Source of the DNA: Gryllotalpicola ginsengisoli DSM 22003
GTDB lineage: Bacteria; Actinomycetota; Actinomycetes; Actinomycetales; Microbacteriaceae
Length of the DNA: 64,000 nucleotides
NCBI RefSeq assembly: GCF_000419445.1
Contig: NZ_AULK01000004.1
Span: 186,001-250,000, forward strand
Direction: 5' to 3'
In this document: positions 43,325-51,600 of the stretch, one piece after another
How positions within the stretch are numbered: the first letter of the stretch is position 1
Layout of the letters: each line of letters starts with the position of its first letter
Notes under the pieces: model-generated
Told to the model about the DNA's origin: nothing
Database searches by the model: none
The model's input: the letters and a program-made list of their open reading frames with translations, nothing else
Position numbers and translations under genes: made by a program

Positions 43325-43340
43325 TGCTCCTCCTCGAGCG

Positions 43341-43373
43341 GGTTTCGATACGCGTCTTCGACGCTACTCAACC
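43341..43373. repeat. Palindromic repeat between prpB and prpC
   Basis: A divergent copy of the GGTCGAGTAG...TATCGAGACC family in inverted orientation (GGTTTCGATACGC ... GCTACTCAACC). It lies inside the prp operon just upstream of the prpC ribosome binding site and may act in mRNA stability or partial termination. Confidence 0.65.
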
Positions 43374-43384
43374 AGCGCAGCCTT

Positions 43385-44284
43385 TCAGCGCTGAATCCGG
43401 AAGTTGAAGATCCCGTCGTCGAACCGGTTGTAGCCCTCGTAGTCGATCAGCTCGTACAAGTCTGCGCGATGCTGCATCTGCCCGAGCAGCGCCGTGAGCG
43501 ATCCGTTCTCCTCGAGCTCGTCGAGCCCGCGAAGCGCGGCGCCCATCGCGAGGCGCAGCAGCGACACCGGCCAGATCACGAGGTTGATGCCCACGTCGCG
43601 CAGCTGGTCGACGGTGAACAGCTCGGACTTCCCGAACTCGGTCATGTTGGCGAGGATCGGCACGTCGACGGCGGCCCGCACCGCCTCGAACTCGGCGAGG
43701 CTCGCCATCGCTTCGGGGAAGATCGCGTCGGCGCCCGCGTCGACGAGCGCCTTGGCCCGGTCGATCGCCGCGTCGAGGCCGACCGCGCCGCGGGCATCCG
43801 TGCGCGCCATGATGAGCAGATTCGCGTCGCGCCGCGCGTCGACCGCGGCACGGATGCGCTTCAGCGCGGTCTCGTCGTCGACGACCTCCTTGCCGTCGAG
43901 GTGCCCGCACCGCTTCGGGTTCACCTGGTCCTCGATGTGCACGCCGGCCACGCCCGCGTCCTCGAGTTCCTGCACGGTGCGGGCGACGTTCATCGGCTCC
44001 CCGAAGCCGGTGTCGACGTCGACGAGGGCCGGAAGCTCGGTCATCCGTGCGATCTGGTGCGACCGGGTCGCGACCTCGGTGAGCGTGGTGAGGCCGATGT
44101 CGGGCAGGCCGAGCTCGGCCGAGAGCACGGCGCCGGAGATGTAGACGCCGTCAAAGCCGCGCTGCTCGATCAGCCGCGCCGCGAGCGGGTTGAACGCGCC
44201 GGGGAAGCGCAACAGCTCGCCCGAGGCGAGGCGCGCGCGGAACGCCTCGCGCTTGGCCTGCGGCGTCGATTTCGAGTAGAGCAT
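43385..44284 (-). CDS. prpB: 2-methylisocitrate lyase
   Basis: A 299-residue member of the isocitrate lyase/PEP mutase family that cleaves 2-methylisocitrate to pyruvate and succinate. It has the family barrel blocks RFPGAFNPLAARLIEQRGFD, GVYISGAVLSAELGLPDIG and VDVDTGFGEP. The active-site loop is NPKRCGHLDGKEV, whose KRCGH is diagnostic for the lyase activity. It is 27 bp downstream of prpD and in the same operon. Length is normal for PrpB. Confidence 0.95.
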   Translation of the reverse strand: MLYSKSTPQAKREAFRARLASGELLRFPGAFNPLAARLIEQRGFDGVYISGAVLSAELGLPDIGLTTLTEVATRSHQIARMTELPALVDVDTGFGEPMNVARTVQELEDAGVAGVHIEDQVNPKRCGHLDGKEVVDDETALKRIRAAVDARRDANLLIMARTDARGAVGLDAAIDRAKALVDAGADAIFPEAMASLAEFEAVRAAVDVPILANMTEFGKSELFTVDQLRDVGINLVIWPVSLLRLAMGAALRGLDELEENGSLTALLGQMQHRADLYELIDYEGYNRFDDGIFNFRIQR

Positions 44285-44311
44285 CAGAACAACCTCAACG
44301 GACCAGCCCGA

Positions 44312-45847
44312 TCAGAACAGCCCGTCGGGCACCGCGGCCTGGGTCAGGTACCCGTACTGCGCCGTGAAGCTCAGGCCGCCGAGCTCGTCGGCGGTGAGCT
44401 CGGGCAGCCGCTGTGCGGTGTCGAGGAAGCGCTCGATCTCGGACTCCTCGAGCACGCCGGCGGCGAGGGTGCGGAACTTGCGCACGTAGTCGTCGCGGGC
44501 GAAGGGCTTGGCGCCGAGCGGATGCGCGTCGGCCACCGCGATCGAGTCGCTGATGGTCGAGCCATCCGTGAACCTGACCTCGACCTCGCCGCCGAAGGCC
44601 TGCTCCTTGGGGTCGAGGGAGTGGTAGCGGCGGGTCCACTCGGGGTCCTCCACGGTGGTCACCTTGCGCCACAGCTCGACCGTGTCGGGGCGGTGGGCGC
44701 GCTCGGGCGAGTAGGAGGTCTCGTGGTTCCAGCCGCCGTCCTGCAGGGCGACGGTGAAGATGTAGGGCACCGAGTGGTCGAGGGTCTCGCGGCTCGCGTC
44801 GGGCGAGTACTTCTGCGGGTCGTTCGCGCCCGAGCCGATCACGAAGTGGGTGTGGTGGCTCGTCTTCAACACGATCGACTCGACGCGCGACGGGTCGTCG
44901 AAGAGCAGCGGATACTCCGTGTGGAGCTTGCGGGCGAGGTCGATCCAGGCCTGCGCCTGGTACTCGGCCGAGTGCTCCTTGGTGAACGAGTCGAGGATGG
45001 CGCGCTTGGGCTCGCCGGGGGCGGGCAGCGCGACGTCGTAGCTCGCCTCGGGGCCGTCGAGCAGCCAGGCGATGACGCCGTCCTCGCCCTCGTAGATCGG
45101 GGTGGGGCTGGTCTGGCCGCGCATCGCCCGGTCGACGGCCTCGACGGCCATCTTCCCGGCGAAGGCGGGGGCGAACGCCTTCCAGCTCGAGATCTCGCCC
45201 TTGCGCGACTGGCGGGTGGCGGTCGTGGTGTGCAGCGCCTGGCCGATGGACTGGAAGATCACGTCCGGCTCGAGGCCGAGCAGGGTGCCGATGCCGGCGG
45301 CGGCGCTGGGCCCGAGATGGGCGACGTGGTCGATCTTGTGGGCGTGCAGGCTGATCGCGCGGGCGAGGTCGATCTGGATCTCGTAGCCGGTGGCGATGCC
45401 GCGGATGACGTCGCGGCCCGTGAGGCCGCGGGCCGCCGCGTGCTGGGCGACCGCCACGACCGGCGGGATGTTGTCGCCGGGGTGCGAGTACTCGGCGGCG
45501 AGGAAGGTGTCGTGGTAGTCGAGCTCGCGCACGGCGACGCCGTTGGCCCAGGCGGCCCACTCGACGGCGGTGCGGCGCGAGGCCGTCGTGCCGAACACGC
45601 AGGCGCCCGCGCCCCCGACCGAGACCGGGTGCGCGAGCGCCTGGGCGCGCGCCGCCGCGGGCGCGCTGCGGATCAGGGATGCGGCGGCGACCGCCGCGTT
45701 GTCGATGACCCGGTTGACGACCATGTCGGCGACGTCGTCGTCGACGTCCACGGGATCCGCCGCGACCTGCGCGATCTTCCAGGCGAGCTGGTCTTCCTTG
45801 GCCAGTCCTTCGTCGCTGCGGTGCGTGCGTACGTGATGCGTTTCCAC
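44312..45847 (-). CDS. prpD: 2-methylcitrate dehydratase (MmgE/PrpD family)
   Basis: A 511-residue enzyme that dehydrates 2-methylcitrate to 2-methyl-cis-aconitate. PrpD-family blocks include [57 protein letters not shown] and [23 protein letters not shown] 45847 is the start, behind a leaderless -10. It is the first gene of prpDBC, which together turn propionyl-CoA and oxaloacetate into pyruvate and succinate. No prp regulator is in the window. Confidence 0.94.
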   Translation of the reverse strand: METHHVRTHRSDEGLAKEDQLAWKIAQVAADPVDVDDDVADMVVNRVIDNAAVAAASLIRSAPAAARAQALAHPVSVGGAGACVFGTTASRRTAVEWAAWANGVAVRELDYHDTFLAAEYSHPGDNIPPVVAVAQHAAARGLTGRDVIRGIATGYEIQIDLARAISLHAHKIDHVAHLGPSAAAGIGTLLGLEPDVIFQSIGQALHTTTATRQSRKGEISSWKAFAPAFAGKMAVEAVDRAMRGQTSPTPIYEGEDGVIAWLLDGPEASYDVALPAPGEPKRAILDSFTKEHSAEYQAQAWIDLARKLHTEYPLLFDDPSRVESIVLKTSHHTHFVIGSGANDPQKYSPDASRETLDHSVPYIFTVALQDGGWNHETSYSPERAHRPDTVELWRKVTTVEDPEWTRRYHSLDPKEQAFGGEVEVRFTDGSTISDSIAVADAHPLGAKPFARDDYVRKFRTLAAGVLEESEIERFLDTAQRLPELTADELGGLSFTAQYGYLTQAAVPDGLF

Positions 45848-45854
45848 GTCCGCA

Positions 45855-45860
45855 ACCCTA
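45855..45860 (-). promoter_or_regulatory. -10 hexamer of the prp operon
   Basis: TAGGGT on the minus strand lies 7 nt before GTG 45847; no Shine-Dalgarno is present. Confidence 0.5.
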
Positions 45861-45907
45861 CCGGGGCGCCGCTAACGCGGCGCTCGTGGTGGAACGCACC
45901 CCTACGT

Positions 45908-45962
45908 GAAGTCGCCCACCTAGAAGTCGCCCGCCTAGAAGTCGCCCCGCTACTTGAAGTCG
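45908..45962. repeat. Short tandem repeat, about 15 bp per unit
   Basis: GAAGTCGCCC with a CTA-containing spacer is repeated four times between prpD and the PEBP gene and runs into the last codons of the latter. The stop codon of the PEBP gene lies in it. Confidence 0.7.
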
Positions 45963-46501
45963 TCCGCCTTCGCCGTGGGCACCATGATCGCGCGGGCGAG
46001 CGTGTGGAAGTGCAGGTTGAAGCCGAGCACGGCGGGGGTGGACTCCAGGTCCAGCTCGAGCGCCGGCACGTCGACGGCGTGCACGACCGTGAAGTACCGG
46101 TGGATGCCGGTGCCCTCGGGCGGCTCGGCGCCGGTGTAGGCGCGCTCGCGCAGCTCGTTCTTGAGCATCAGGGCGCCCGGCGGCAGCTGCAGGCCGCCTG
46201 CGGCGCCTGCGCCCTCCTCGAGCGAGGTCACGGAGGCGGGGATGTTGTAGACGGCCCAGTGCCAGAAGCCCGACTGGGTGGGGGCGTCGGGGTCGAACAC
46301 GGTGACGGCGAAGCTCTGCGTCTCGGCGGGGAAGCCGCTCCAGGACAGCTGCGGCGAGCGCGACTCGCCGCCCTGGCCGGGGGCGCGGTAGACGGTCGGA
46401 ATGGGCTGACCGTCGGCGACGGAGGTGGACGTGACGGTGAAGGAACCGAAGTCGCGCAGCTGCGCGAGCTCCTCGTACGGGTTGTGCCAGTTCTCGGTCA
46501 T
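45950..46501 (-). CDS. YbhB/YbcL family Raf kinase inhibitor-like (PEBP) protein
   Basis: A 183-residue phosphatidylethanolamine-binding-protein fold. It contains the ligand pocket VFDPDAPTQSGFWHWAVYNI (the DPDAP...HW signature) and SPQLSWSGFP. There is no signal peptide, so it is probably cytoplasmic. Bacterial members have no settled function. The ATG overlaps the stop of the glycosyltransferase gene (ATGA), so the two are co-translated. The C-terminus ends close to a tandem repeat. Confidence 0.9.
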   Translation of the reverse strand: MTENWHNPYEELAQLRDFGSFTVTSTSVADGQPIPTVYRAPGQGGESRSPQLSWSGFPAETQSFAVTVFDPDAPTQSGFWHWAVYNIPASVTSLEEGAGAAGGLQLPPGALMLKNELRERAYTGAEPPEGTGIHRYFTVVHAVDVPALELDLESTPAVLGFNLHFHTLARAIMVPTAKADDFK

Positions 46502-47226
46502 GTGTCGAGCCTACGCACCCTGCGCAGCCCCCACACGGTCACGCGCACCATCGCCTCCACCACGATGCCGAGCGACATCTTCGAGTCGCCGCGCTCGCGC
46601 TCGACGAAGGTGATCGGCACCTCGACGATGCGCAGGCCGGCCTGCGCGCTGCGCCACAGCATGTCGACCTGGAAGGCGTAGCCGGCGCTGTGCACGGCGT
46701 CGAGGTCGAGACGCTCGAGGGCCTCGCGGCGGAAGGCGCGGTATCCGCCGGTCACATCGCGCACCGACAGCCCGAGCGCGAGGCGCGCGTACGCGCTGCC
46801 GAGGCGCGAGATCGCCCGCCGGTGCCAGGGCCAGTTCTCCACGGACCCGCCCGGGACCCACCGCGATCCCAGCACGAGGTCCGCGGCATCCGTCGTCTCG
46901 TGCAATCTCTCCAACAGCCGGCCGAGCTGCTCGGGCTGGTGCGAGCCGTCGGCGTCCAGCTCGACGAGCACGTCGTAGCCGCGCTCGATGCCCCAGCGCA
47001 TCGCCGCGATGTAGGCGCGGCCCAGGCCGTCCTTTCCGGCGCGGGTGAGCAGGTGCACCTGGCGATCGGATGCGGCGAGCCGGGCCACCACGTCGCCGGT
47101 GCCGTCCGGCGAGGAGTCGTCGACGACGAGCACGTCGGCGTCGGGCTGCGCGCGGCGCACGCGGGAGACGATCCATTCGACGTTGTCCCGCTCGTTGTAC
47201 GTCGGGATCATCACCAGGACGCGCAC
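46498..47226 (-). CDS. Polyprenol monophosphomannose synthase-like glycosyltransferase (GT2)
   Basis: A 242-residue GT2 enzyme. It has MIPTYNERDN, VLVVDDSSPDGTGD, the metal-binding LVELDADGSHQPEQ, VLGSRWVPGG and DVTGGYRAFRREAL, the pattern of dolichol-phosphate-mannose synthase/Ppm1. It should load mannose on polyprenyl phosphate for cell envelope glycans. There is no apolipoprotein acyltransferase fusion. GTG 47226 is chosen because TAGCGT lies exactly 7 nt before it; the frame stays open to GTG 47265. It is followed by the PEBP gene. Confidence 0.9.
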   Translation of the reverse strand: MRVLVMIPTYNERDNVEWIVSRVRRAQPDADVLVVDDSSPDGTGDVVARLAASDRQVHLLTRAGKDGLGRAYIAAMRWGIERGYDVLVELDADGSHQPEQLGRLLERLHETTDAADLVLGSRWVPGGSVENWPWHRRAISRLGSAYARLALGLSVRDVTGGYRAFRREALERLDLDAVHSAGYAFQVDMLWRSAQAGLRIVEVPITFVERERGDSKMSLGIVVEAMVRVTVWGLRRVRRLDT

Positions 47227-47233
47227 GGACTCC

Positions 47234-47239
47234 ACGCTA
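47234..47239 (-). promoter_or_regulatory. -10 hexamer of the glycosyltransferase gene
   Basis: TAGCGT on the minus strand, 7 nt before GTG 47226; it decides the start codon. Confidence 0.5.
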
Positions 47240-47277
47240 GCGGGCGGCTCGGGCCGAACCTGCACAGGCCCGGCATG

Positions 47278-47315
47278 CGGATGGCCCGGCGGGGAGCTCC
47301 CGGCCGGGCCATCCG
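47278..47315. terminator. 38-bp near-perfect palindrome, terminator of the S53 peptidase gene
   Basis: CGGATGGCCCGGC (47278-47290) pairs fully with 47303-47315 around the palindromic GGGAGCTCCC. It lies 20 bp beyond the end of the peptidase gene on the minus strand. There is no T tract, as is common for actinobacterial terminators. Confidence 0.7.
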
Positions 47316-47335
47316 ATCTGCGCGTATCGCTGGCA

Positions 47336-49309
47336 CTACCGCCCGACGCGGTCCTCGGCGGTGATGAACGAGGAGTTCGGCACGCCGAGCCCTGTCTCGT
47401 CGTCGTAGCCGCGCGCCGTCGACTGGGTGTCGCCCGCGTCGAAGGTGCCGAGGTAGCTGCCGGCGAGGCTCGCGAAGTGCAGCCCGGAGTGCGGCGTCAC
47501 GTCGGTGATCGCGGTGGAGGGCAGCGAGTACAGCAGCGGGTTCGCGAACCCGATGGCGGTCTTCCGGCCCTGCTGCGCGAGCGCCTGGATGCCGGCGATC
47601 AGCGGGGTCGCGAGGCTCGTGCCGCCGATCGAGCTGATCGTGAACCCGTCGTCGGTCGTCTCGCCGATGTACATGCCGGTGTAGGGGTCGGCGTCGGCGG
47701 CGATGTCGGGCACGACGCGCATCGCGGTCTTCCCACGCGCCTGGCTCAGCGAGGAGGGCACGTCGGACTTCTGGTACCAAGGCTCGGTGAACAGCTGACT
47801 GGTGCCGCCGCCGGCGCCGGCGTAGAAGTACGCGCCGGGCAGCGGGTCCTCGTAGACCGGGGTCGAGCCGCTGTAGTCGACCAGGTCGAACAGCGTCTCC
47901 CAGCCGGTGCGTGCGACGAGCTTGCCGTCCTTGCCGATGATCTCGCTGGTGCCGCCGACCGCGGTGACGTACGGGTCGGAGGACTCGTAGTCGGGCTGCG
48001 GGTCGAGGCCGTCGATCACGTTGTCGCCGTCGTCGCCCGAGGAGAAGTAGAGGCCGATGCCCTCGGCCGCCGCCTGCTCGGCGAGCGCGTGCTCGACCTG
48101 CACCTCGGCCTGGCCGTCGGCGTCCGTCGGCTCGCCGGTCCACCCGTACGAGTTCGAGACGATCGACGCCGCGTGGGTCTCGACGACCCAGTTCATCGCG
48201 TCGTCGAGGCCGGTGTCGCAATCGGATGCGCCGACGTAGAGCACGTTCGCGTCGGGGGCCATGCCGTGCACCGCCTCGACGTCGAGGGTCTCCTCGCCGT
48301 TCCAGTTCGCCTCACCGCCGCACTCGTCCTGCATGTCGAACGGCTGGAACACCTTCTCGGAGTACTGCCCGGCGGCGAACGGCTTGTCGCCGACCGCCTC
48401 GGCGTACTGGTCCGCGTCCGACTCCATGGTCGGCGAGGCGTAGGCGTCGAGGATCGCCACGGTCACGCCCTTGCCGGTCGTGCCCTTCGCCACGGCCGAG
48501 GTCGTGCCGTAGAGCGAGCGCAGCTGGGCGGGCGTGAGGCCGCACAGGTAGGTGTTGAACTCGGTCGTGCCGTAGGCCTCGGGCAGGGTCTGCTGGTGCT
48601 CGCCCCAGTAGTCGGAGCATTCGGCGGTCGGCGGTTTCGCCGCGTCGGTGCCGGTCGCGCTGGTGCTGGTGCTGGTGCTGGTCGCACTGGTGCTCGTGCC
48701 GGCAGCATCCGCCGCCGTCTCCACCCCCGGCTGCTTCGTCGTCGATCCTTCGACGAGCCCGGTGACGCCGGAGATGACCCCGGCGACGGAGGTCGGAACC
48801 GAGATCGCCGTCGACGGCGCGTAGACGTGCTTGCCGCCGTGCGAGTAGGTGTTCATCGTCGTGTCGAAGGCCTTGTCGATCTGCGCCGCGGTGCCCGTGA
48901 CGTCGATCCACTTGTTGCCGTCGGCGACGTCGGTGACCTTCATGCCCTGGCCGGCCAGGAAGGACTTCACTTGGGCGATGTCCGCGTCGCTGGGGGCGAA
49001 CCGCGCGTCGTACTGCTCGGGAGTGAGGTACTTGCCGTAGTCCTTGCTCGACGGGTCGGTGACGTCCTTGATGAACGCGTCGATGGAGCTGGTGTGCGAA
49101 TTGCCCATCACCACCCGGAAGGACACCGTCTGCTGCGACGAGAGCGTGCCCGTGCGATGGGACGAGGTGGCCCAGGAGGGCGCGGAGCCGAGACTGTGCC
49201 TGCCGGAGCCGGCCGCATCGGCCGCCCCCGCTCCCAGCACGAGGAATGAGACTGCGGCGACGCCGACGCTGACTGCGGCGGCGGTCGCGCGAACCGACCG
49301 ATGTTGCAC
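47336..49309 (-). CDS. Secreted S53 family serine-carboxyl peptidase (sedolisin)
   Basis: A 657-residue protease precursor. It has a signal peptide (residues 1-32, ending GAGAADAA), a pro-kumamolisin activation domain (~45-190, with YGKYLTPEQYDARFAP), and a Ser/Thr/Ala linker with an STSTSTSAT repeat. The catalytic domain has Glu and Asp in NGEETLDVEAV (~341), the oxyanion region YFSSGDDGDN (~427) and the nucleophile in IGGTSLATPLIAG (~565). The C-terminal GYDDETGLG is the calcium site. Such enzymes are acid-active and self-processed outside the cell. GTG 49309 has GAGGAG upstream. Confidence 0.95.
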   Translation of the reverse strand: MQHRSVRATAAAVSVGVAAVSFLVLGAGAADAAGSGRHSLGSAPSWATSSHRTGTLSSQQTVSFRVVMGNSHTSSIDAFIKDVTDPSSKDYGKYLTPEQYDARFAPSDADIAQVKSFLAGQGMKVTDVADGNKWIDVTGTAAQIDKAFDTTMNTYSHGGKHVYAPSTAISVPTSVAGVISGVTGLVEGSTTKQPGVETAADAAGTSTSATSTSTSTSATGTDAAKPPTAECSDYWGEHQQTLPEAYGTTEFNTYLCGLTPAQLRSLYGTTSAVAKGTTGKGVTVAILDAYASPTMESDADQYAEAVGDKPFAAGQYSEKVFQPFDMQDECGGEANWNGEETLDVEAVHGMAPDANVLYVGASDCDTGLDDAMNWVVETHAASIVSNSYGWTGEPTDADGQAEVQVEHALAEQAAAEGIGLYFSSGDDGDNVIDGLDPQPDYESSDPYVTAVGGTSEIIGKDGKLVARTGWETLFDLVDYSGSTPVYEDPLPGAYFYAGAGGGTSQLFTEPWYQKSDVPSSLSQARGKTAMRVVPDIAADADPYTGMYIGETTDDGFTISSIGGTSLATPLIAGIQALAQQGRKTAIGFANPLLYSLPSTAITDVTPHSGLHFASLAGSYLGTFDAGDTQSTARGYDDETGLGVPNSSFITAEDRVGR

Positions 49310-49563
49310 CTGAACTCCTCTACGAATCCGGCTGATGGTGAATCCGGTTGATGGTTACCAACTCGCCCACCCCCGAACGCGGGGCAGAAAAAGCGAGCAG
49401 ATCACCTGCCTACGGGATCCGCGGCGGCCGGGTCAACAGGTACGACCGCTTCGTAACCCGCGCGTCACGCCGCGCATAGCCGTTGCACATGGCACGCTCG
49501 GCGGGGGCGTAGCAGCGGCCCTCGCAGCCGCCCCAGCAGCGGCGCGAGGGGCCTTTCGCCCGC

Positions 49564-49569
49564 TAGCGT
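49564..49569 (+). promoter_or_regulatory. -10 hexamer of the aldose epimerase gene
   Basis: TAGCGT lies 7 nt before ATG 49577 with no Shine-Dalgarno. Confidence 0.5.
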
Positions 49570-49576
49570 TGACCCC

Positions 49577-50509
49577 ATGACGCGTCCGCTCTCCGGCACC
49601 CAGTACGAGCTCTCCTACGGCGACTACTCGGCGGTGATCGCGAGCGTCGGGGCGAGCCTGCGCAAGCTCACCCACGCCGGCCGCGACCTCGTCGTCCCGT
49701 TCGAGGCCGACGCGCCCCGCCCGGCGTTCCGCGGCGCCGTGCTCGCGCCGTGGCCCAACCGCATCGCCGACGGCCGGTACACCTTCGCCGGCGTGCAGCA
49801 GCAGGTGGCTCTCACCGAGCCCGAGCGCGGAAACGCGCTGCACGGGCTCGTCGCCTGGCTCGACTTCGGCGCCATCGAGCAGACCCCGTCGCGCGTGACC
49901 CTCGGCGCGACGATCCAGGCGCAGCAGGGCTACCCGCACCGCGTGGACGTCGAGGTCGTCTACGAGCTGACCGCCGACGGCCTGTTCTCGCAGGTCACCG
50001 GCTCGAACTCGGGCGCGGATGCGGCGCCCTGGGGCACCGGCCCGCACCCGTACCTCGTGGCGGGCGACGCGGTGCGCCCGAACGCTGTGAACGAGTGGAC
50101 CCTGCTGCTGCCCGCCGACCGGGTGCTCGAGGTGACCCCCGACCGGCTGCTGCCGACCGGCACCCGCCCGGTCTCCGAGCAGGGCGGCGCGTTCGACTTC
50201 CGCGAGACGCGCGCGATCGGCGACGTCTTCATCGACCACGCGTTCACGGGCCTCGCGACGGATGCCTCGGGCCGCACCCGCGTCGAGGTGCGGGCCGCCG
50301 ACGGCAGCGGCACGGCCATCTCGTGGGATGCCGCCTGCCCCTGGGTGCAGGTGCACACCGCCGACCTGCCCGACCCGCGGGTGACCCGCCAGGGCCTCGC
50401 CGTCGAGCCGATGACCTGCCCGCCCGACGCGTTCAACTCGGGCACCGACCTGGTCGTGCTCGAGCCGGGCGCAGCGCACGCGGCCGGGTGGACCATCTCG
50501 GCTCTCTAG
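49577..50509 (+). CDS. Aldose 1-epimerase family protein
   Basis: A 310-residue galactose mutarotase-fold protein. The blocks VLAPWPNRIADGRYTF, GNALHGLVAWLDF (catalytic His) and APWGTGPHPYLVAGD (second His), and a late Glu in GLAVEPMTCPPDAFN, match the actinobacterial aldose epimerase subgroup. It interconverts sugar anomers; the natural sugar is not known. It has its own leaderless promoter. The fucosidase gene downstream suggests a role in sugar use, but there is no proof of co-transcription. Confidence 0.92.
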   Translation: MTRPLSGTQYELSYGDYSAVIASVGASLRKLTHAGRDLVVPFEADAPRPAFRGAVLAPWPNRIADGRYTFAGVQQQVALTEPERGNALHGLVAWLDFGAIEQTPSRVTLGATIQAQQGYPHRVDVEVVYELTADGLFSQVTGSNSGADAAPWGTGPHPYLVAGDAVRPNAVNEWTLLLPADRVLEVTPDRLLPTGTRPVSEQGGAFDFRETRAIGDVFIDHAFTGLATDASGRTRVEVRAADGSGTAISWDAACPWVQVHTADLPDPRVTRQGLAVEPMTCPPDAFNSGTDLVVLEPGAAHAAGWTISAL

Positions 50510-50532
50510 AGAGCTTGGCTATCACCCCTGCC

Positions 50533-50538
50533 TAGGCT
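50533..50538 (+). promoter_or_regulatory. -10 hexamer of the AcuI-type gene
   Basis: TAGGCT lies 6 nt before ATG 50545, the same hexamer and spacing as at 13228. Confidence 0.55.
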
Positions 50539-50544
50539 GGCCCC

Positions 50545-51600
50545 ATGAGCTTTCACGCCGTGGTGATCGAGCAGACCGTCGAGAAGGGCAGGATCCGGGA
50601 GCACCGCGCCGAGGTGCGCGAGCTCGAGGATGCCTGGTTGAGCGCATCCGATGACACGGATGCCGGCACCGATGACGGCACGGATGCCGGCACGGATGCC
50701 GGCACCGTCGCGCTCGACGTGACGTACTCGGGCCTCAACTACAAGGACGCCCTCGCGATCGCCGGCCGGCCCGGGGTGGCGCGCACCTCGCCGCTGATCC
50801 CGGGCATCGACGTCGTGGGCCGGGTCGCCGAGTCGCAGGACGCGCGCTGGCAGCCGGGCGACCGGGTGCTGCTCAACGGCGCGGGGCTCGGCGAGAGCCG
50901 GCACGGCGGGCTGGCAGAGCGCGCGATCGTGCCCGGCGACCGGCTCGTGCGCGTGCCGGACGGGCTCTCGGACCGGCAGGCGGCGGCGATCGGCACCGCC
51001 GGGTTCACCGCGATGCTCTCGGTGCTGGCGCTGGAGCGCGGCGACCTCACGCCCGAGCAGGGACCGGTCGTCGTGACGGGAGCGGCCGGCGGCGTCGGAT
51101 CCGTCGCGATCGCCGTGCTCGCGAAGCTCGGCTTCCACGTGGTCGCCTCGAGCGGCCGGGCCGAGAGCGAGGGCGACTACCTGCGCGGCCTCGGCGCCGC
51201 CGAGGTGATCGACCGCCGGGAGCTCTCCGAGCCGGGGCCGGCGCTGCAGAAGCGGCGCTGGGCCGGCGCGCTCGACGCGGTCGGCGGCACGACGCTCGCC
51301 AACCTGCTCGCCCAGACGCAGGACTTCGGCACCGTGACGGCCTGCGGCCTCGCGGGCGGCTCCGAGCTGCCGACGACGGTCATGCCGTTCATCCTGCGCG
51401 GGGTGACCCTCGCGGGCATCAACTCCGTCGAGCAGCCGCTCGCCGCGCGGGAGGAGGCCTGGGCTCGCCTCGCATCCGATCTCGACCCGGCCCTGCTCGA
51501 CGGGATGACCACAGAGATCACGCTCGCCGAGGTGTTCGAGACCGCCGACCGGCTGCTGGCCGGCGGGGTGCGCGGACGCACCGTCGTGCGGGCGGCATGA
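50545..51600 (+). CDS. MDR family oxidoreductase, acrylyl-CoA reductase (AcuI/YhdH) type
   Basis: A 351-residue NADPH-dependent reductase. YSGLNYKDALAIAGRPGVAR and PGIDVVGRV are typical of the YhdH/AcuI group, and VVVTGAAGGVGSVAIAVLAK is the NADPH-binding motif. There are no zinc ligands. AcuI reduces acryloyl-CoA to propionyl-CoA, so a link with the prp genes is possible but unproven. Residues ~33-52 (DDTDAGTDDGT and similar) are an insertion encoded by tandem GATGCCGGCACG-like units in place of a short loop. Its stop overlaps the fucosidase start (ATGA). Confidence 0.88.
   Translation: MSFHAVVIEQTVEKGRIREHRAEVRELEDAWLSASDDTDAGTDDGTDAGTDAGTVALDVTYSGLNYKDALAIAGRPGVARTSPLIPGIDVVGRVAESQDARWQPGDRVLLNGAGLGESRHGGLAERAIVPGDRLVRVPDGLSDRQAAAIGTAGFTAMLSVLALERGDLTPEQGPVVVTGAAGGVGSVAIAVLAKLGFHVVASSGRAESEGDYLRGLGAAEVIDRRELSEPGPALQKRRWAGALDAVGGTTLANLLAQTQDFGTVTACGLAGGSELPTTVMPFILRGVTLAGINSVEQPLAAREEAWARLASDLDPALLDGMTTEITLAEVFETADRLLAGGVRGRTVVRAA

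Noticed and set aside
50545-50740. Tandem GATGCC units as a variable-number tandem repeat outside genes
   Set aside because: The units lie within the AcuI coding frame and preserve it, so they are treated as a coding expansion.
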